DNA of 64,000 bases from Bradyrhizobium sp. CCBAU 53421 (GTDB lineage: Bacteria > Pseudomonadota > Alphaproteobacteria > Rhizobiales > Xanthobacteraceae). Both the position numbers and the translations under genes were made by a program. Position 1 is the stretch's first letter, and each line of letters opens with the position of its first letter. Location: assembly GCF_015291625.1 (NCBI RefSeq), contig NZ_CP030047.1, positions 1,240,001 to 1,304,000 of the forward strand, given 5' to 3'. Positions 8,720 to 18,274 of the stretch are shown here, piece after piece. The notes below the pieces were generated by a model. The model did no database searches, was not told the origin of the DNA, and saw only the letters and a program-made list of their open reading frames with translations.

Positions 8720-9787
8720 TCAGGCAACCTTGGGGTCGAGCTCGCCCGCGGCGTAGCGCTTGGCCATTTCGGCCGTGGTCAGCACCTTCTTGATCTTGCT
8801 GGCCTGGCCCGCGGTGTTGAATTCCTGCAGGCGCTGTTTGCACAGCTTGGTCATCGCGTCCATTGCGGGCTTCAGGTACTTGCGCGGATCGAACTCTTCC
8901 GGATTGTCCTTCAGCACCTTGCGGATCTGACCGGTCATCGCCATCCGGTTGTCGGTGTCGATGTTGATCTTGCGCACGCCGTTCTTGATGCCGCGCTGGA
9001 TCTCGGCGACCGGCACGCCCCAGGTCGGCTTCATCTTACCGCCATTGGCGTTGATGATCTCCTGCAGCTCCTGCGGCACCGACGAGGAGCCGTGCATCAC
9101 GAGATGCGTGTTCGGCAGCTTGCGATGGATCTCCTCGATCACGTTCATGGCGAGGATGTCGCCGTCCGGCTTGCGGGTGAACTTGTAGGCACCGTGCGAG
9201 GTGCCCATCGCGATCGCGAGCGCGTCGACCCTGGTCTCCTTGACGAACTTTACGGCTTCATCCGGATTGGTCAGCAGCTGGTCATGCGACAGCTTGCCCT
9301 CGGCGCCATGGCCGTCTTCCTTGTCGCCCATGCCGGTCTCGAGCGAGCCGAGCACGCCGAGCTCGCCTTCCACCGAGATGCCGCCGAGATGGGCCATGCC
9401 GGTCACGGTCCTGGTGACGCCGACATTGTAGTCCCAGTCGCCGGGGGTCTTGCCGTCGGCCTTCAGCGAGCCGTCCATCATGACCGAGGTGAAGCCGGCC
9501 TGGATCGCGGTCATGCAGGTCGCGGGTTCGTTGCCGTGGTCGAGATGCACGCAGACCGGGATCTGCGGGTAGATCTCGGTGACGGCGTCCATCATGTGCT
9601 TGAGCATGACGTCGTTGGCGTAGGACCGCGCGCCGCGCGAGGCCTGGATGATGACGGGCGCATCGACCTCGGAGGCCGCCGCCATGATCGACAGCGCCTG
9701 CTCCATGTTGTTGATGTTGAAGGCAGGTACGCCGTAATCATGCTCGGCCGCGTGGTCGAGCAGTTGCCGCAACGTGATGCGAGCCAT
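8720..9787 (-). CDS. fba: Class II fructose-bisphosphate aldolase (CbbA type)
   Basis: Zinc-dependent aldolase of 355 residues for glycolysis, gluconeogenesis and the Calvin cycle. Motifs seen: [13 protein letters not shown], the metal and catalytic segment VHLDHGNEP, and GTSHGAYKF with HGSSSVP towards the C terminus. The C-terminal [11 protein letters not shown] segment is typical of the CbbA subgroup. The start is the ATG at 9787, with GGGAG about 9 bases upstream. It lies between pgk and the class I aldolase gene. Both aldolases probably serve the same step under different metal or redox conditions; that is inference. Confidence 0.95.
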   Translation of the reverse strand: MARITLRQLLDHAAEHDYGVPAFNINNMEQALSIMAAASEVDAPVIIQASRGARSYANDVMLKHMMDAVTEIYPQIPVCVHLDHGNEPATCMTAIQAGFTSVMMDGSLKADGKTPGDWDYNVGVTRTVTGMAHLGGISVEGELGVLGSLETGMGDKEDGHGAEGKLSHDQLLTNPDEAVKFVKETRVDALAIAMGTSHGAYKFTRKPDGDILAMNVIEEIHRKLPNTHLVMHGSSSVPQELQEIINANGGKMKPTWGVPVAEIQRGIKNGVRKINIDTDNRMAMTGQIRKVLKDNPEEFDPRKYLKPAMDAMTKLCKQRLQEFNTAGQASKIKKVLTTAEMAKRYAAGELDPKVA

Positions 9788-9873
9788 TCCATTTCTCCCT
9801 GGTGTACGTGTTCGCGGATTTGAAGCGCGATGAGCTCAGATCGATTTTCATCGCGCTTTTGCTCATTGTTTGA

Positions 9874-9940
9874 GCATGATCTTTTCGGAAAACCACTTCG
9901 CACTTTGCGCTAGCGCGGCCCTCCGGGTCCGGATCATGCT
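9874..9940. repeat. Palindromic element, GCATGATC...TTTTCCG family, copy 1
   Basis: GCATGATCTTTTCGGAAAACC followed by a GC-rich stretch and GGATCATGC. Three closely related copies lie at 25.0, 38.4 and 59.9 kb. It sits between pgk and the class II aldolase gene. Confidence 0.8.
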
Positions 9941-9945
9941 GTGGA

Positions 9946-11142
9946 TCAACGGTTTTTCAGTACTTCGACGCCCGGCAGCGGCTTGCCTTCCATCCATTCA
10001 AGAAACGCGCCGCCCGCGGTCGAGACGTAGGAAAAATCACCGGCCACGCCCGCCTGGTTGAGCGCCGCGACGGTATCGCCGCCGCCGGCGACCGAGATCA
10101 GCTTCTTGGCCCGGGTGCGCTCGGCGGCATGCTTGGCCGAAACCACGGTGCCGCGGTCGAACGGCGTCAGCTCGAAGGCGCCGAGCGGTCCGTTCCAGAC
10201 CAGCGTCGCGGCGTCGTCGATCGCGGCATGGATGCGCGCGATCGATTGCGGGCCGACGTCGAGGATCATGCCGTCGGCCGGGATCGCGTCGAGGCCGTAG
10301 GCATGCGACGGCGCATTGGCGGCGAACTGGTTGGCGACCACGGCGTCAACCGGCAGGATGATCGCGCAATTGGCCGCGTTGGCCTTCTCCATGATCCGCA
10401 GCGCGGTCGCGGCGAGGTCCTTTTCGGCGAGCGACTTGCCGACCGCGACGCCCTGCGCGTGCAGGAAGGTGTTGGCCATGCCGCCGCCGATCACCAGCGC
10501 GTCGACCTTGTTCACGAGGTTTTCCAACAGGTCGATCTTGGTCGAGACCTTGGCGCCGCCGATGATCGCGATGACAGGCTTGGTCGGGGCTTCCAGCGCC
10601 TTGCCGAGCGCGTCGAGCTCGGCCTGCATGGTGCGGCCGGCATAGGCCGGCAGCTTGTGGCCGAGGCCTTCGGTCGAGGCGTGCGCGCGATGCGCGGCGG
10701 AGAAGGCGTCGTTGACCCAGATGTCGCCGAGCTTTGCCAATTCAGCGACGAAGCCGGCGTCGTTCTTTTCTTCCTCCTTGTGAAAACGGGTGTTTTCCAG
10801 ACAGAGGATGTCACCATCCTTGAGGGCAGCGACCGCGTTGGCTGCGGGCTCGCCGATGCAATCCTCGGCGAACGCGACCGGGCGCTTGATCACCTTCGAC
10901 AGCGCCTCGGCGACCGGCTTCAGCGACTCCTTGGCGTCGCGTCCCTTGGGCCGGCCGAAATGGGCGAGCAGGATCACCTTGCCGCCCTTGTCGGAGATTT
11001 CAGTGATGGTGGGCGCGACGCGCTCGAGCCGTGTGGCGTCGGTGACGCGGCCGCCTTCCATGGGGACGTTGAGGTCGACGCGCAGCAGCACGCGCTTGCC
11101 CTTCACGTTGACGTCGTCGAGGGTGCGGAACGATTTGGTCAT
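9946..11142 (-). CDS. pgk: Phosphoglycerate kinase
   Basis: Cytosolic kinase of 398 residues converting 1,3-bisphosphoglycerate and ADP to 3-phosphoglycerate and ATP. N-terminal substrate motif [12 protein letters not shown], the HFGRPKG segment, [15 protein letters not shown] at the domain hinge and the C-terminal GGGDTVAAL nucleotide-binding motif are all present. The length and order of motifs are normal. It follows gap with a 145-base gap that contains a hairpin, and precedes the class II aldolase gene, giving the classic gap-pgk-fba order. Confidence 0.97.
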   Translation of the reverse strand: MTKSFRTLDDVNVKGKRVLLRVDLNVPMEGGRVTDATRLERVAPTITEISDKGGKVILLAHFGRPKGRDAKESLKPVAEALSKVIKRPVAFAEDCIGEPAANAVAALKDGDILCLENTRFHKEEEKNDAGFVAELAKLGDIWVNDAFSAAHRAHASTEGLGHKLPAYAGRTMQAELDALGKALEAPTKPVIAIIGGAKVSTKIDLLENLVNKVDALVIGGGMANTFLHAQGVAVGKSLAEKDLAATALRIMEKANAANCAIILPVDAVVANQFAANAPSHAYGLDAIPADGMILDVGPQSIARIHAAIDDAATLVWNGPLGAFELTPFDRGTVVSAKHAAERTRAKKLISVAGGGDTVAALNQAGVAGDFSYVSTAGGAFLEWMEGKPLPGVEVLKNR

Positions 11143-11246
11143 GAGCGTTTCCTGTGCGGCCGGACACAGCCGTCCGGCGGACGGCGTCGCTTTCGCTTGC
11201 CGATGTCGCGGCCGTTGGGGCCGCGAATGCGAGGGGCAAACACGCA

Positions 11247-11273
11247 GATGCCCGGCTTTGGGGGCCGGGCATC
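11247..11273 (-). terminator. Hairpin after gap
   Basis: GATGCCCGGC and GCCGGGCATC form a 10-bp stem with a 7-base loop, 14 bases past the gap stop. Only a weak T-rich stretch follows on the minus strand, so it may stabilise gap mRNA or attenuate readthrough into pgk. Confidence 0.5.
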
Positions 11274-11287
11274 ACGAACAGTCGAAC

Positions 11288-12295
11288 TTAAATCAGCTTG
11301 CCGATCGCGACGGCGGTGTCGGCCATGCGGTTCGAGAAGCCCCACTCATTGTCGTACCAGGCCATCACGCGCACCAGCGTGCCGTTCTGCACCTTGGTCT
11401 GGTCCATGTGGAAGGTGGCCGAATGCGGATCGTGGTTGAAGTCGATCGAGACGTTCGGCGCGGTGGTAAAGCCCAGGATGCCCTTGAGCTGCTGCTCGGA
11501 GGCGCGCTTCATCGCCTCGTTGATTTCCTTGGCGTCGGTGGCGCGCTTGGCGACGATCTTGAGGTCGATCACCGAGACGTTCGGGGTCGGCACCCGGATC
11601 GAGACGCCGTCGAGCTTGCCCTTCAGCTCCGGCAGCACCAGGCCGATGGCCTTCGCCGCACCGGTCGAGGTCGGGATCATCGACATCGCCGCGGCGCGGC
11701 CGCGATAGAGGTCCTTGTGCAGGGTGTCGAGCGTCGGCTGGTCGCCGGTATAGGCGTGGATCGTGGTCATGAAGCCGGTTTCGATGCCGACCGTCTCGTT
11801 CAACACCTTGGCAACCGGCGCCAGGCAGTTGGTGGTGCAGGAGCCGTTGGAGACGACGAGCTGATCCTTGTTCAGCGTGTCATGGTTGACGCCGTAGACG
11901 ATGGTGGCGTCAGCGCCATCGGCCGGGGCCGAGACCAGCACGCGCTTGGCGCCGGCGGTGAGGTGCGCGGAGGCCTTGTCCTTGGCGGTGAAGATGCCGG
12001 TGCATTCCAGCGCAATGTCGACGCCGAGGGCCTTCCACGGCAGCTTGGAGGGATCGCGCTCGGCCGAGACCTTGATCTTGTTGTCGCCGAGGCTGATCGA
12101 GTCGCCGTCGACGGTCACGGTGCCCGGAAAGCGGCCGTGCACGGAATCGAAGCGCAGCAGGTGCGCGTTGGTCTCGACCGGGCCGAGGTCGTTGATACCG
12201 ACCACCTCGATGTCCTTGCGGCCGGACTCGGCGATGGCGCGCAACACATTGCGGCCGATGCGTCCAAACCCGTTGATCGCGACGCGGATTGCCAT
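11288..12295 (-). CDS. gap: Type I glyceraldehyde-3-phosphate dehydrogenase
   Basis: NAD(P)-dependent phosphorylating dehydrogenase of 335 residues. The Rossmann motif [10 protein letters not shown] is at the N terminus. The catalytic cysteine is in [12 protein letters not shown], and the inorganic-phosphate loop is STGAAKAIG. The C-terminal motif [12 protein letters not shown] is intact. It lies between tkt (upstream in transcription) and pgk. Both are on the same strand, but gaps of about 150 bases on each side suggest separate promoters or processing. Confidence 0.97.
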   Translation of the reverse strand: MAIRVAINGFGRIGRNVLRAIAESGRKDIEVVGINDLGPVETNAHLLRFDSVHGRFPGTVTVDGDSISLGDNKIKVSAERDPSKLPWKALGVDIALECTGIFTAKDKASAHLTAGAKRVLVSAPADGADATIVYGVNHDTLNKDQLVVSNGSCTTNCLAPVAKVLNETVGIETGFMTTIHAYTGDQPTLDTLHKDLYRGRAAAMSMIPTSTGAAKAIGLVLPELKGKLDGVSIRVPTPNVSVIDLKIVAKRATDAKEINEAMKRASEQQLKGILGFTTAPNVSIDFNHDPHSATFHMDQTKVQNGTLVRVMAWYDNEWGFSNRMADTAVAIGKLI

Positions 12296-12458
12296 GCTGT
12301 GTCTCCTCTAAAAGCTGCTGCCGGCCCCGCGGGAGGTGTCCCACGAGGGTTTTACGGCGGAACGCCCGGTTCAGCCGGACGCGAGCGGAAAAGATGGAGC
12401 TTTGGTAATCCTTTTTCGCGGCAAGCTCAACCTTCGACCGGCGGGTGTCAGGCCAGCG

Positions 12459-14441
12459 TCAGACGCGCTTCAGGGCAGCGTTAACGACAGCCTCTGCAGT
12501 AATGCCGAAATGCGGGAAAAGGTCCTTCGCCGGGGCGCTGGCGCCGAATCCGTGCATGCCGATGAATTCGCCGTCATGGCCGATCACGGCATCCCAGCCC
12601 CAGCGCACCGCGGCCTCGATCGCGATCTTGACCGGAGCATTGCCGATAATGGCCTTTTGCCGCTCGGCGGGCTGCGCCAGCAGCAATTCCAGCGACGGGA
12701 CTGAGACGACCCGCGTCGCGATGCCGCGTCCGGCAAGCTGCTTCTGCGCCTCGACCGCGATCTGGACTTCGGAACCGGTGGCGAACAATGACACTTTTGC
12801 GTCGCCTTGGGCGGCGACCAGCTCGTAGGCGCCGTGGCTGCACGGGTTGTCGTTCGGCGCCGTGGTGCGGAGCTGCGGCAGGTTCTGGCGGGTCAGCGCC
12901 AGCACCGTCGGGCCGTCCACGCGGTTGAGCGCGAGTTCCCAGCACTCGGCGGTCTCGACCGCGTCGCAGGGACGGAACACGCGCATGTTGGGGATCGCGC
13001 GCAGCGCGGAGAGGTGCTCGACCGGCTGGTGGGTCGGGCCGTCCTCGCCGAGGCCGATCGAGTCGTGGGTCATGACATAGACGACGCCGGTGCCCATCAG
13101 CGCCGACAGCCGCATCGCGGGGCGCGCATAATCGGTGAACACCAGGAAGGTGGCGCCGTTCGGCGCGAAGCCGCCATGCAGGAAGATGCCGTTGAGGCAC
13201 GCCGCCATGCCGTGCTCGCGGATTCCGTAGTGGATGAAGCGGCCCTTCGGCGTCTTGGCGCCGAACGCCGTCGCCGACTTGGCCTTGTTGTTGTTGGAGC
13301 CGGTGAGGTCGGCGGAGCCGGCCACGAACTCCATCGGCATCGCAGCCGCAATCACCTCGATCGCAGCTTCCGACGATTTGCGGGTCGCGACGTTGAGCGG
13401 GTTTTCCAGCAGGCCCTTCTTGAAGGCGCGCAGACCCTTGGCGAGCGACTGCGGCCGCTCGTGACGGATCCGGCGCTCGAATTCGGCGCGCTTGCGGTTG
13501 CCGAGCTGCGCGAACTGCTCGTCCCATGCCTTGTGCTCGGCGGCGCCGCGGGCACCTGCCTCGCGCCAGGCCTTCAGCACGTCGTCGGGCACCGAGAACG
13601 GCTCGAGCGAGATGCCGAGCTTTTCCTTGGCGCCCTTGAGCTCAGCGGCGCCGAGCGCTTCGCCGTGCGCCTTGGCGGTGCCGGCCCTGGTCGGCGCGCC
13701 GTAACCGATCGTGGTCTTGCAGGCGATCATCGTCGGCTTGCTGGACTTCTGCGCGCGGGTGATCGCAGCGGCAATCGCCTGCGGATCATGGCCGTCGATC
13801 AATTCGGCGGCCCAGCCGGCGGACTTGAAGCGCTTCACCTGATCGACCGAGTCGGAGATCGAGGTCGGGCCGTCGATCGAGATGCCGTTGTCGTCGTACA
13901 GCACGATCATCTTGTTGAGCCGCCAGACACCGGCGAGCGCGATCGCTTCCTGCGAGATGCCTTCCATAAGGTCGCCGTCGGAGGCGAGCACATAGGTATG
14001 GTGGTTGACGATCTTCTTGCCGAACTCGGCGGCGAGCATCTTCTCGGCGAGCGCCATGCCGACCGCGGTCGCAATGCCCTGGCCGAGCGGACCGGTGGTG
14101 GTCTCGATGCCCTTGGTGTGGAAGTTCTCGGGGTGTCCCGGCGTCAGCGATCCGAGCTGGCGGAAATGCTTGAGCTGGTCGAGCGTCATGTCCTTGTTGC
14201 CGGTGAGGTACAGCAACGCATAGAGCAGCATCGAGCCGTGGCCGGCCGACAGCACGAAGCGGTCGCGATCGGGCCACGCCGTGTCGGCGGCATCGAATTT
14301 CAGAAATTTCGTGAACAGCACGGTCGCGATCTCGGCGGCGCCCATCGGCAGGCCGGGATGGCCGGAATTCGCCTTCTCGACGGCGTCCATGGCAAGGCCA
14401 CGGATCGCATTGGCCATACGGGTGTGATCGACCTGCGTCAT
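12459..14441 (-). CDS. tkt: Transketolase
   Basis: TPP-dependent enzyme of 660 residues for the pentose phosphate and Calvin pathways. Motifs: [26 protein letters not shown], the TPP-binding GDGD-equivalent [13 protein letters not shown], and the C-terminal [16 protein letters not shown]. The ATG at 14441 is chosen because [20 protein letters not shown] is the normal transketolase start; the open frame upstream has no family similarity. It is the first gene of the carbon-metabolism block. The 336 bases between it and the divergent DUF4164 gene hold the promoters; no clear CbbR site was seen. Confidence 0.96.
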   Translation of the reverse strand: MTQVDHTRMANAIRGLAMDAVEKANSGHPGLPMGAAEIATVLFTKFLKFDAADTAWPDRDRFVLSAGHGSMLLYALLYLTGNKDMTLDQLKHFRQLGSLTPGHPENFHTKGIETTTGPLGQGIATAVGMALAEKMLAAEFGKKIVNHHTYVLASDGDLMEGISQEAIALAGVWRLNKMIVLYDDNGISIDGPTSISDSVDQVKRFKSAGWAAELIDGHDPQAIAAAITRAQKSSKPTMIACKTTIGYGAPTRAGTAKAHGEALGAAELKGAKEKLGISLEPFSVPDDVLKAWREAGARGAAEHKAWDEQFAQLGNRKRAEFERRIRHERPQSLAKGLRAFKKGLLENPLNVATRKSSEAAIEVIAAAMPMEFVAGSADLTGSNNNKAKSATAFGAKTPKGRFIHYGIREHGMAACLNGIFLHGGFAPNGATFLVFTDYARPAMRLSALMGTGVVYVMTHDSIGLGEDGPTHQPVEHLSALRAIPNMRVFRPCDAVETAECWELALNRVDGPTVLALTRQNLPQLRTTAPNDNPCSHGAYELVAAQGDAKVSLFATGSEVQIAVEAQKQLAGRGIATRVVSVPSLELLLAQPAERQKAIIGNAPVKIAIEAAVRWGWDAVIGHDGEFIGMHGFGASAPAKDLFPHFGITAEAVVNAALKRV

Positions 14442-14777
14442 GATGAAAAGTCCGCCTGGAATGAGGAGCTGATTGCTGGACGTATCGGGGCGGGCAGCCG
14501 CGATGCGCGCGTGGGAGGCCTTACGGGTTGGAGGGTGGATTAGCACCTCAATTCCGCAAGTCCAAGGCGATGAAACGCCCCAAAACGGGGAAAAGTTGCC
14601 CAAAACGGCCCAATTTCATTGAACGGTGCATAGTTCTGCGCCGCCGTTGCGCTTCCCTCGCTTGCCACGTAAATTTCGTCCGCTAAACGCTTGCCGAACC
14701 GCCGCTTTTGCCGTGAGGCAGGCCTGTCTCCAGCAGGCTACCCAGCCGACCGACTAGAAGGGTCCACACCGCGTGTC

Positions 14778-15098
14778 ATGAGTGATCGTCTCGCCAACGG
14801 GTCTGGCAATACCGAGGCACCGCTTGCCGATATCGATGCTGCGACAAAGCGGCTGATGGCCGCGCTCGATGCGCTGGAGAGCTCGGTCGAGCGCCGCCGC
14901 GAGGCCGACCGCGACGAGAACGAACTGGCGGCGCGGATCCAGGCGCTCGGCGCCGATCGCTCACGGCTTGCCGACGAGCTCGACGGATCGCTGGTGAAGA
15001 CGCGCAAGCTCGAGCGCGTCAATCGCGACATCGCAGAAAAGCTCGACGCGGCGATCGGCACCATTCGCGCCGTGCTCGATGGCGGAGAAGGCAGATGA
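14778..15098 (+). CDS. DUF4164 coiled-coil protein next to zapA
   Basis: A 106-residue, highly charged, mostly helical protein with long Leu/Arg/Glu-rich heptads (ATKRLMAALDALESSVERRR and following) expected to form a coiled coil. It matches the DUF4164 family, which sits directly upstream of zapA in Rhizobiales. Start ATG 14778. Its stop overlaps the zapA start by four bases (ATGA), so the pair is translationally coupled. A part in Z-ring assembly is inferred only from this linkage. Confidence 0.8.
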   Translation: MSDRLANGSGNTEAPLADIDAATKRLMAALDALESSVERRREADRDENELAARIQALGADRSRLADELDGSLVKTRKLERVNRDIAEKLDAAIGTIRAVLDGGEGR

Positions 15099-15478
15099 GC
15101 CACATCAACGTCACCATCAATGGCCGGCAATACCGGATGGCCTGCGAGGAGGGCCAGGAGGTGCGGCTGTTGAAGCTCGCGGAAAATCTCCAGCAGCGCG
15201 TCGAATCCCTGCGCGGCAAGTTCGGCGAGATCGGCGATGCCAGGCTCACCGTGATGGCGGCGCTCACCGCCTGCGACGAATTGGTCGATGCGGGCGCGCG
15301 CATCCGCAGCCTCGAGGAAGAGATCGAACAGCTGCGCAACGCCCGCACGGCCGCCACCGACCGCGCCCGCGCCACCCAGACCGCGGTCTCCAACGCGCTC
15401 AACGCCGCCGCCGAGCGGATCGAGCGCACCACGCAGGTGCTCAACCGCACCATCGGCGGCGGCATCGCGATCGGGTGA
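15095..15478 (+). CDS. zapA: Cell division protein ZapA
   Basis: Small FtsZ-ring-associated protein of 127 residues. The N-terminal HINVTINGRQYRM beta hairpin and the following EGQEVRLLKLAENLQQRV segment are the ZapA globular head. The C-terminal half is a long coiled coil used for tetramerisation. ZapA bundles FtsZ filaments at midcell. The start overlaps the DUF4164 stop. The gene lies upstream of 6S RNA and 5-FCL, the conserved zapA-ssrS-fau order of proteobacteria. Confidence 0.93.
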   Translation: MSHINVTINGRQYRMACEEGQEVRLLKLAENLQQRVESLRGKFGEIGDARLTVMAALTACDELVDAGARIRSLEEEIEQLRNARTAATDRARATQTAVSNALNAAAERIERTTQVLNRTIGGGIAIG

Positions 15479-15484
15479 TCTTGC

Positions 15485-15658
15485 TCCACCCTCCCCTGGA
15501 GGGGGAGGGTCGTATCGCATCGCGCGAAGCAAGATGCGATACGGGGTGGGGTGAAAGTCTCTCCACCTGTGGACCGCCCGTGTTGAGAGATCACCCCACC
15601 CCGTCTCACATTCGCTTCGCTCATTGTGAGCCGACCCTCCCCCTCCAGGGGAGGGTGA
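15485..15658. repeat. Inverted repeat with CCCTCCCCTGGAGGGGGAGGG arms
   Basis: A nested inverted repeat: CCACCCTCCCCTGGAGGG at the left, GATGCGATACGGGGTGGGG internally, and CACCCCACCCCGTC with CCCTCCAGGGGAGGGTG at the right. It fills the gap between zapA and 6S RNA. It is probably a dispersed non-coding repeat that also acts as a transcript-end hairpin. Confidence 0.75.
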
Positions 15659-15728
15659 AGGGAAAGCATGAGCTCTGCGTCTTCCTTACCGCTGGCGAAT
15701 TGCGACAACGATAGCTAGATTAGCCCCC

Positions 15729-15896
15729 GCGAAGCTGCGTCGTGCGTCAGGAGCCATATATCCCCGGGGCCTTATCGATCCTTTAGGGAACTGTCCCTGG
15801 CCGGGTCCGTGGACCCGGACATATGGTGCCCACCTACTTTCGTAGGGAACTCCGGGATCGAGTGCTTCAACGGCCTCTGCGGCTTCGCACTGATTT
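15729..15896 (+). ncRNA. ssrS: 6S RNA
   Basis: Lies between zapA and 5-formyltetrahydrofolate cyclo-ligase, the standard 6S locus. The ends pair: 15729-15738 with 15879-15888 (10 bp, core GCGAAGC/GCTTCGC, one G-U). An inner stem pairs TCGATCC near 15775 with GGATCGA near 15855. These enclose a large central open region and a GC-rich apical hairpin (CCGGGTCC/GGACCCGG). A run of five T follows. The RNA binds sigma70-RNA polymerase in stationary phase. End positions are approximate. Confidence 0.88.
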
Positions 15897-16088
15897 TTGC
15901 TGTTGCCTTGTCGTCGCGCTGCGGCGGTTTGATTAGCAGTTTCCCCGCAACGGGTCTCGTCATCGGCTCGCCCGCTGGCAGGCTCTCGCGGGGCGTCCAG
16001 TGCGCCGCGGCCTGGTCAAACGAATGCTAGCGTTTCTGGAGTGCCGGCTCGTTCGCGTTTTGCGGACGATGACAGCGGAAGATGGATC

Positions 16089-16667
16089 ATGCACGCAGCT
16101 CCATCGAAGGCCGAGCTTCGGGCGCTTGCCCTCGCCAAGCGCGACGCGCTGAGCGATGAGCAGCGCGCGACGGCTGCCGAAGCGCTCGCCAAGCGCGGCG
16201 CGCCGTTCGAGATCACGCAAGGCATGATCATCTCGGGCTATGCGCCGATCCGCAGCGAGATCGATCCGACGCCGTTGTTGAAGAAGCTGGCGGACAAGGG
16301 TGCGCGGCTTGCGCTGCCCTGCATCAATGCGCGCGGCCAGTCGCTGACGTTCCGCAGCTGGTCGCCGCAGGACCGGCTGATGCTCGGGCCGCTCGGCATT
16401 CCCGAGCCGTCGCCGGCCGCCGCCGAGGTGCATCCCGACGTCATGCTGGTGCCGCTCGCGGCATTCGATAAGCTCGGCCACCGCATCGGCTATGGCGCCG
16501 GCTATTACGACTATACCTTTGCGCATCTGCGCAAGGCCAAGCATGTGATCGGGGTGGGGGTCGCCTTTGCTGCACAGGAAACCAAGGCCATTCCGGCGCT
16601 GTCCCACGACGTCCCGCTCGATTATGTGCTAACGGAGCGCAAGACGTTCGATTTCCGGAGTAGCTAG
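16089..16667 (+). CDS. 5-formyltetrahydrofolate cyclo-ligase
   Basis: ATP-dependent enzyme of 192 residues converting 5-formyl-THF to 5,10-methenyl-THF. Seen are the N-terminal KAELRALALAKRDAL, ISGYAPIRSEIDPTPL in the middle, and the phosphate-binding motif GHRIGYGAGYYD near residue 140. ATG 16089 is chosen to match the usual short N terminus; an upstream in-frame ATG at 16041 would add 16 residues. It follows 6S RNA, as in many proteobacteria, and lies two bases before the YmdB-family gene. Confidence 0.92.
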   Translation: MHAAPSKAELRALALAKRDALSDEQRATAAEALAKRGAPFEITQGMIISGYAPIRSEIDPTPLLKKLADKGARLALPCINARGQSLTFRSWSPQDRLMLGPLGIPEPSPAAAEVHPDVMLVPLAAFDKLGHRIGYGAGYYDYTFAHLRKAKHVIGVGVAFAAQETKAIPALSHDVPLDYVLTERKTFDFRSS

Positions 16668-16669
16668 CC

Positions 16670-17494
16670 TTGCGTATTCTCTTCGTTGGTGACGTCGTCG
16701 GCAGGACCGGCCGCACCGCCATATCAGACCATCTTCCCGGCATGATCAGAGACTGGTCGCTCGATCTCGTCGTCGTCAATGGCGAGAACGCCGCCGGCGG
16801 CTTCGGCATCACCGAGGCGATCTATCAGGAGCTGCTCGATGCCGGCGCCGACGCGATCACGCTCGGCAACCACGCCTGGAATCAGAAGGAGGCGCTGGTG
16901 TTCATCGAGCGTGCGCCGCGCCTGATCCGGCCGTTGAATTTCCCGCGCCATTCGCCGGGCCGCGGCGCCACGCTGGTCGACACCAAGAGCGGCAAGCGCG
17001 CGCTGATCATCAACGCGATCGGCCGCGTCTTCATGGAGCCGTCCTCGAACGATCCGTTCAGCGCGATCGAGCGCGAGCTCGAGGCCTGCCCGTTGCGCGA
17101 GGGCTGTGACGCCATCGTGCTCGATTTCCATGCCGAGGCTACCTCCGAGAAGCAGGGCGTCGGCTTCTTCTGCGACGGCCGCGTCAGCCTCGTGGTCGGG
17201 ACCCATACCCATGTGCCGACCGCCGATCATCAGGTGCTGCCCGGCGGCACTGCCTATATGAGCGATGCCGGCATGACCGGCGACTATGATTCGGTGATCG
17301 GCATGCAGAAGGAGGAGCCGCTGCAGCGCTTCCTCACCGGCATTCCTTCCGGCCGTTTCGAGCCAGCCGGAGGCGTTGCGACGCTGAGCGGCGTCGCGGT
17401 CGAGACCGACGATGCGACCGGGCTTGCGGTCAAGGTCGCGCCGGTGCGCGCCGGCGGGCGGCTCGAGCCCACCGTGCCGGGGTTTTGGACCTGA
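16670..17494 (+). CDS. YmdB-family metallophosphoesterase (TIGR00282)
   Basis: Di-iron phosphodiesterase of 274 residues. Motifs run in order: FVGDVVGRTGR, VVNGENAAGGFGI, ITLGNHAWNQKE, DFHAEATSEKQ and GTHTHVPTAD, covering the metal ligands of the Bacillus YmdB / Deinococcus DR1281 family. The start is TTG at 16670, with GGAG about 10 bases upstream, two bases after the 5-FCL stop. YmdB in Bacillus acts on 2',3'- and 3',5'-cyclic nucleotides. Its last codons (GRLEPTVPGF) are duplicated near 18.1 kb; see findings. Confidence 0.9.
   Translation: MRILFVGDVVGRTGRTAISDHLPGMIRDWSLDLVVVNGENAAGGFGITEAIYQELLDAGADAITLGNHAWNQKEALVFIERAPRLIRPLNFPRHSPGRGATLVDTKSGKRALIINAIGRVFMEPSSNDPFSAIERELEACPLREGCDAIVLDFHAEATSEKQGVGFFCDGRVSLVVGTHTHVPTADHQVLPGGTAYMSDAGMTGDYDSVIGMQKEEPLQRFLTGIPSGRFEPAGGVATLSGVAVETDDATGLAVKVAPVRAGGRLEPTVPGFWT
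17451..17484. repeat. ymdB 3'-end direct repeat, left copy
   Basis: A 34-base stretch inside the end of ymdB. It matches 18105-18138 at 30 of 34 positions in the same orientation, and both copies can encode GRLEPxVPGF. Confidence 0.85.
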
Positions 17495-17521
17495 TCAATA
17501 TTGCGGATTGGTGATCACGAT

Positions 17522-18043
17522 ATGAGTGTCTCGGCGAAGTGGCTGAAGGGACTTATCGAGACCGAGCTTGCAACAATTGATCATGAGGCCACCGTGGCCT
17601 TCATCAGACAGCGGTTAGTCGAACCGCATGCCGTCATGAGGGACTGGGACTATGGCTCGTCAGCGCAGCAATATCCGTGCTGGACTGCATTCGAGGACCG
17701 CAGCTGGGACTTGGCGTTGGCCTATTGCAATGAAGGCCACGGTCCTCAAAGACCGTGGGGAATGGTGTCGATTAGCGAGAGTGGGCCGCTCGCATCAATA
17801 GGAATGGACACGAGCTGGCATCCTGGCTTCGTTGCCGCGTTTCTCGACAGTGGGGTCGCATCAGAATTGCCGATATGGCGTGTCTATCGACAAAATGATG
17901 ATCTAACCTTCACGCCCCTTACGTCGTCTGGTGAGTGGAAGGCGGCGTGGGAGAGCCGGGATCATTTTGCAGAACACCCTAAGGAAAACCGCTTCTTCGT
18001 GTTGGACGCCCTGCGAGATCCAAATCAGTGGTTGGCGCCCTAA
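17522..18043 (+). CDS. Hypothetical protein bracketed by a ymdB-end duplication
   Basis: A 173-residue soluble protein that I do not recognise. It is rich in Trp and acidic residues (DWDYGSSAQQYPCWTAFEDR, SWDLALAYCNEG, WGMVSISESG) and has no signal peptide or membrane segment. ATG 17522 is preferred; an in-frame TTG at 17501 would add seven residues. Its base composition is visibly less GC-rich than the neighbours, and codon use is less biased. It lies between two copies of the ymdB 3' end, which suggests acquisition by insertion. The compact acidic character would fit an immunity-type protein, but nothing proves this. Confidence 0.6.
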   Translation: MSVSAKWLKGLIETELATIDHEATVAFIRQRLVEPHAVMRDWDYGSSAQQYPCWTAFEDRSWDLALAYCNEGHGPQRPWGMVSISESGPLASIGMDTSWHPGFVAAFLDSGVASELPIWRVYRQNDDLTFTPLTSSGEWKAAWESRDHFAEHPKENRFFVLDALRDPNQWLAP

Positions 18044-18104
18044 TTCGAAGGCTGCCGAGATCAAGAAGGGCTGCGACGGATAGCTCGCTGACCTTTGATT
18101 TCGT

Positions 18105-18138
18105 CCTGCGGACGGCTCGAGCCCGCAGTGCCGGGGTT
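18105..18138. repeat. ymdB 3'-end direct repeat, right copy
   Basis: Same-orientation copy of 17451-17484 with four mismatches, lying outside any supported gene. It reads GRLEPAVPGF in frame and then diverges. It looks like the remnant of a former ymdB terminus. Confidence 0.85.
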
Positions 18139-18274
18139 CGCACTATTTCGGAATAATAGAAGAGTACGTCTGAGTTGCCCGACGTGTCAAGCGCCATGCC
18201 GGGCGCCGGCAGCTGCCGGCTACTGTGCATGGGGTTGTTTTGCATTTTTTGGCAATGCCGGCCCGGGGGCTGGC

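Noticed and set aside
12807..14543. A 578-residue plus-strand frame opposite tkt
   Set aside because: Antisense to an intact transketolase and without recognisable motifs.
15772..15963. A 63-residue minus-strand frame across the 6S RNA
   Set aside because: It is antisense to a well-supported structured RNA and has no coding features.
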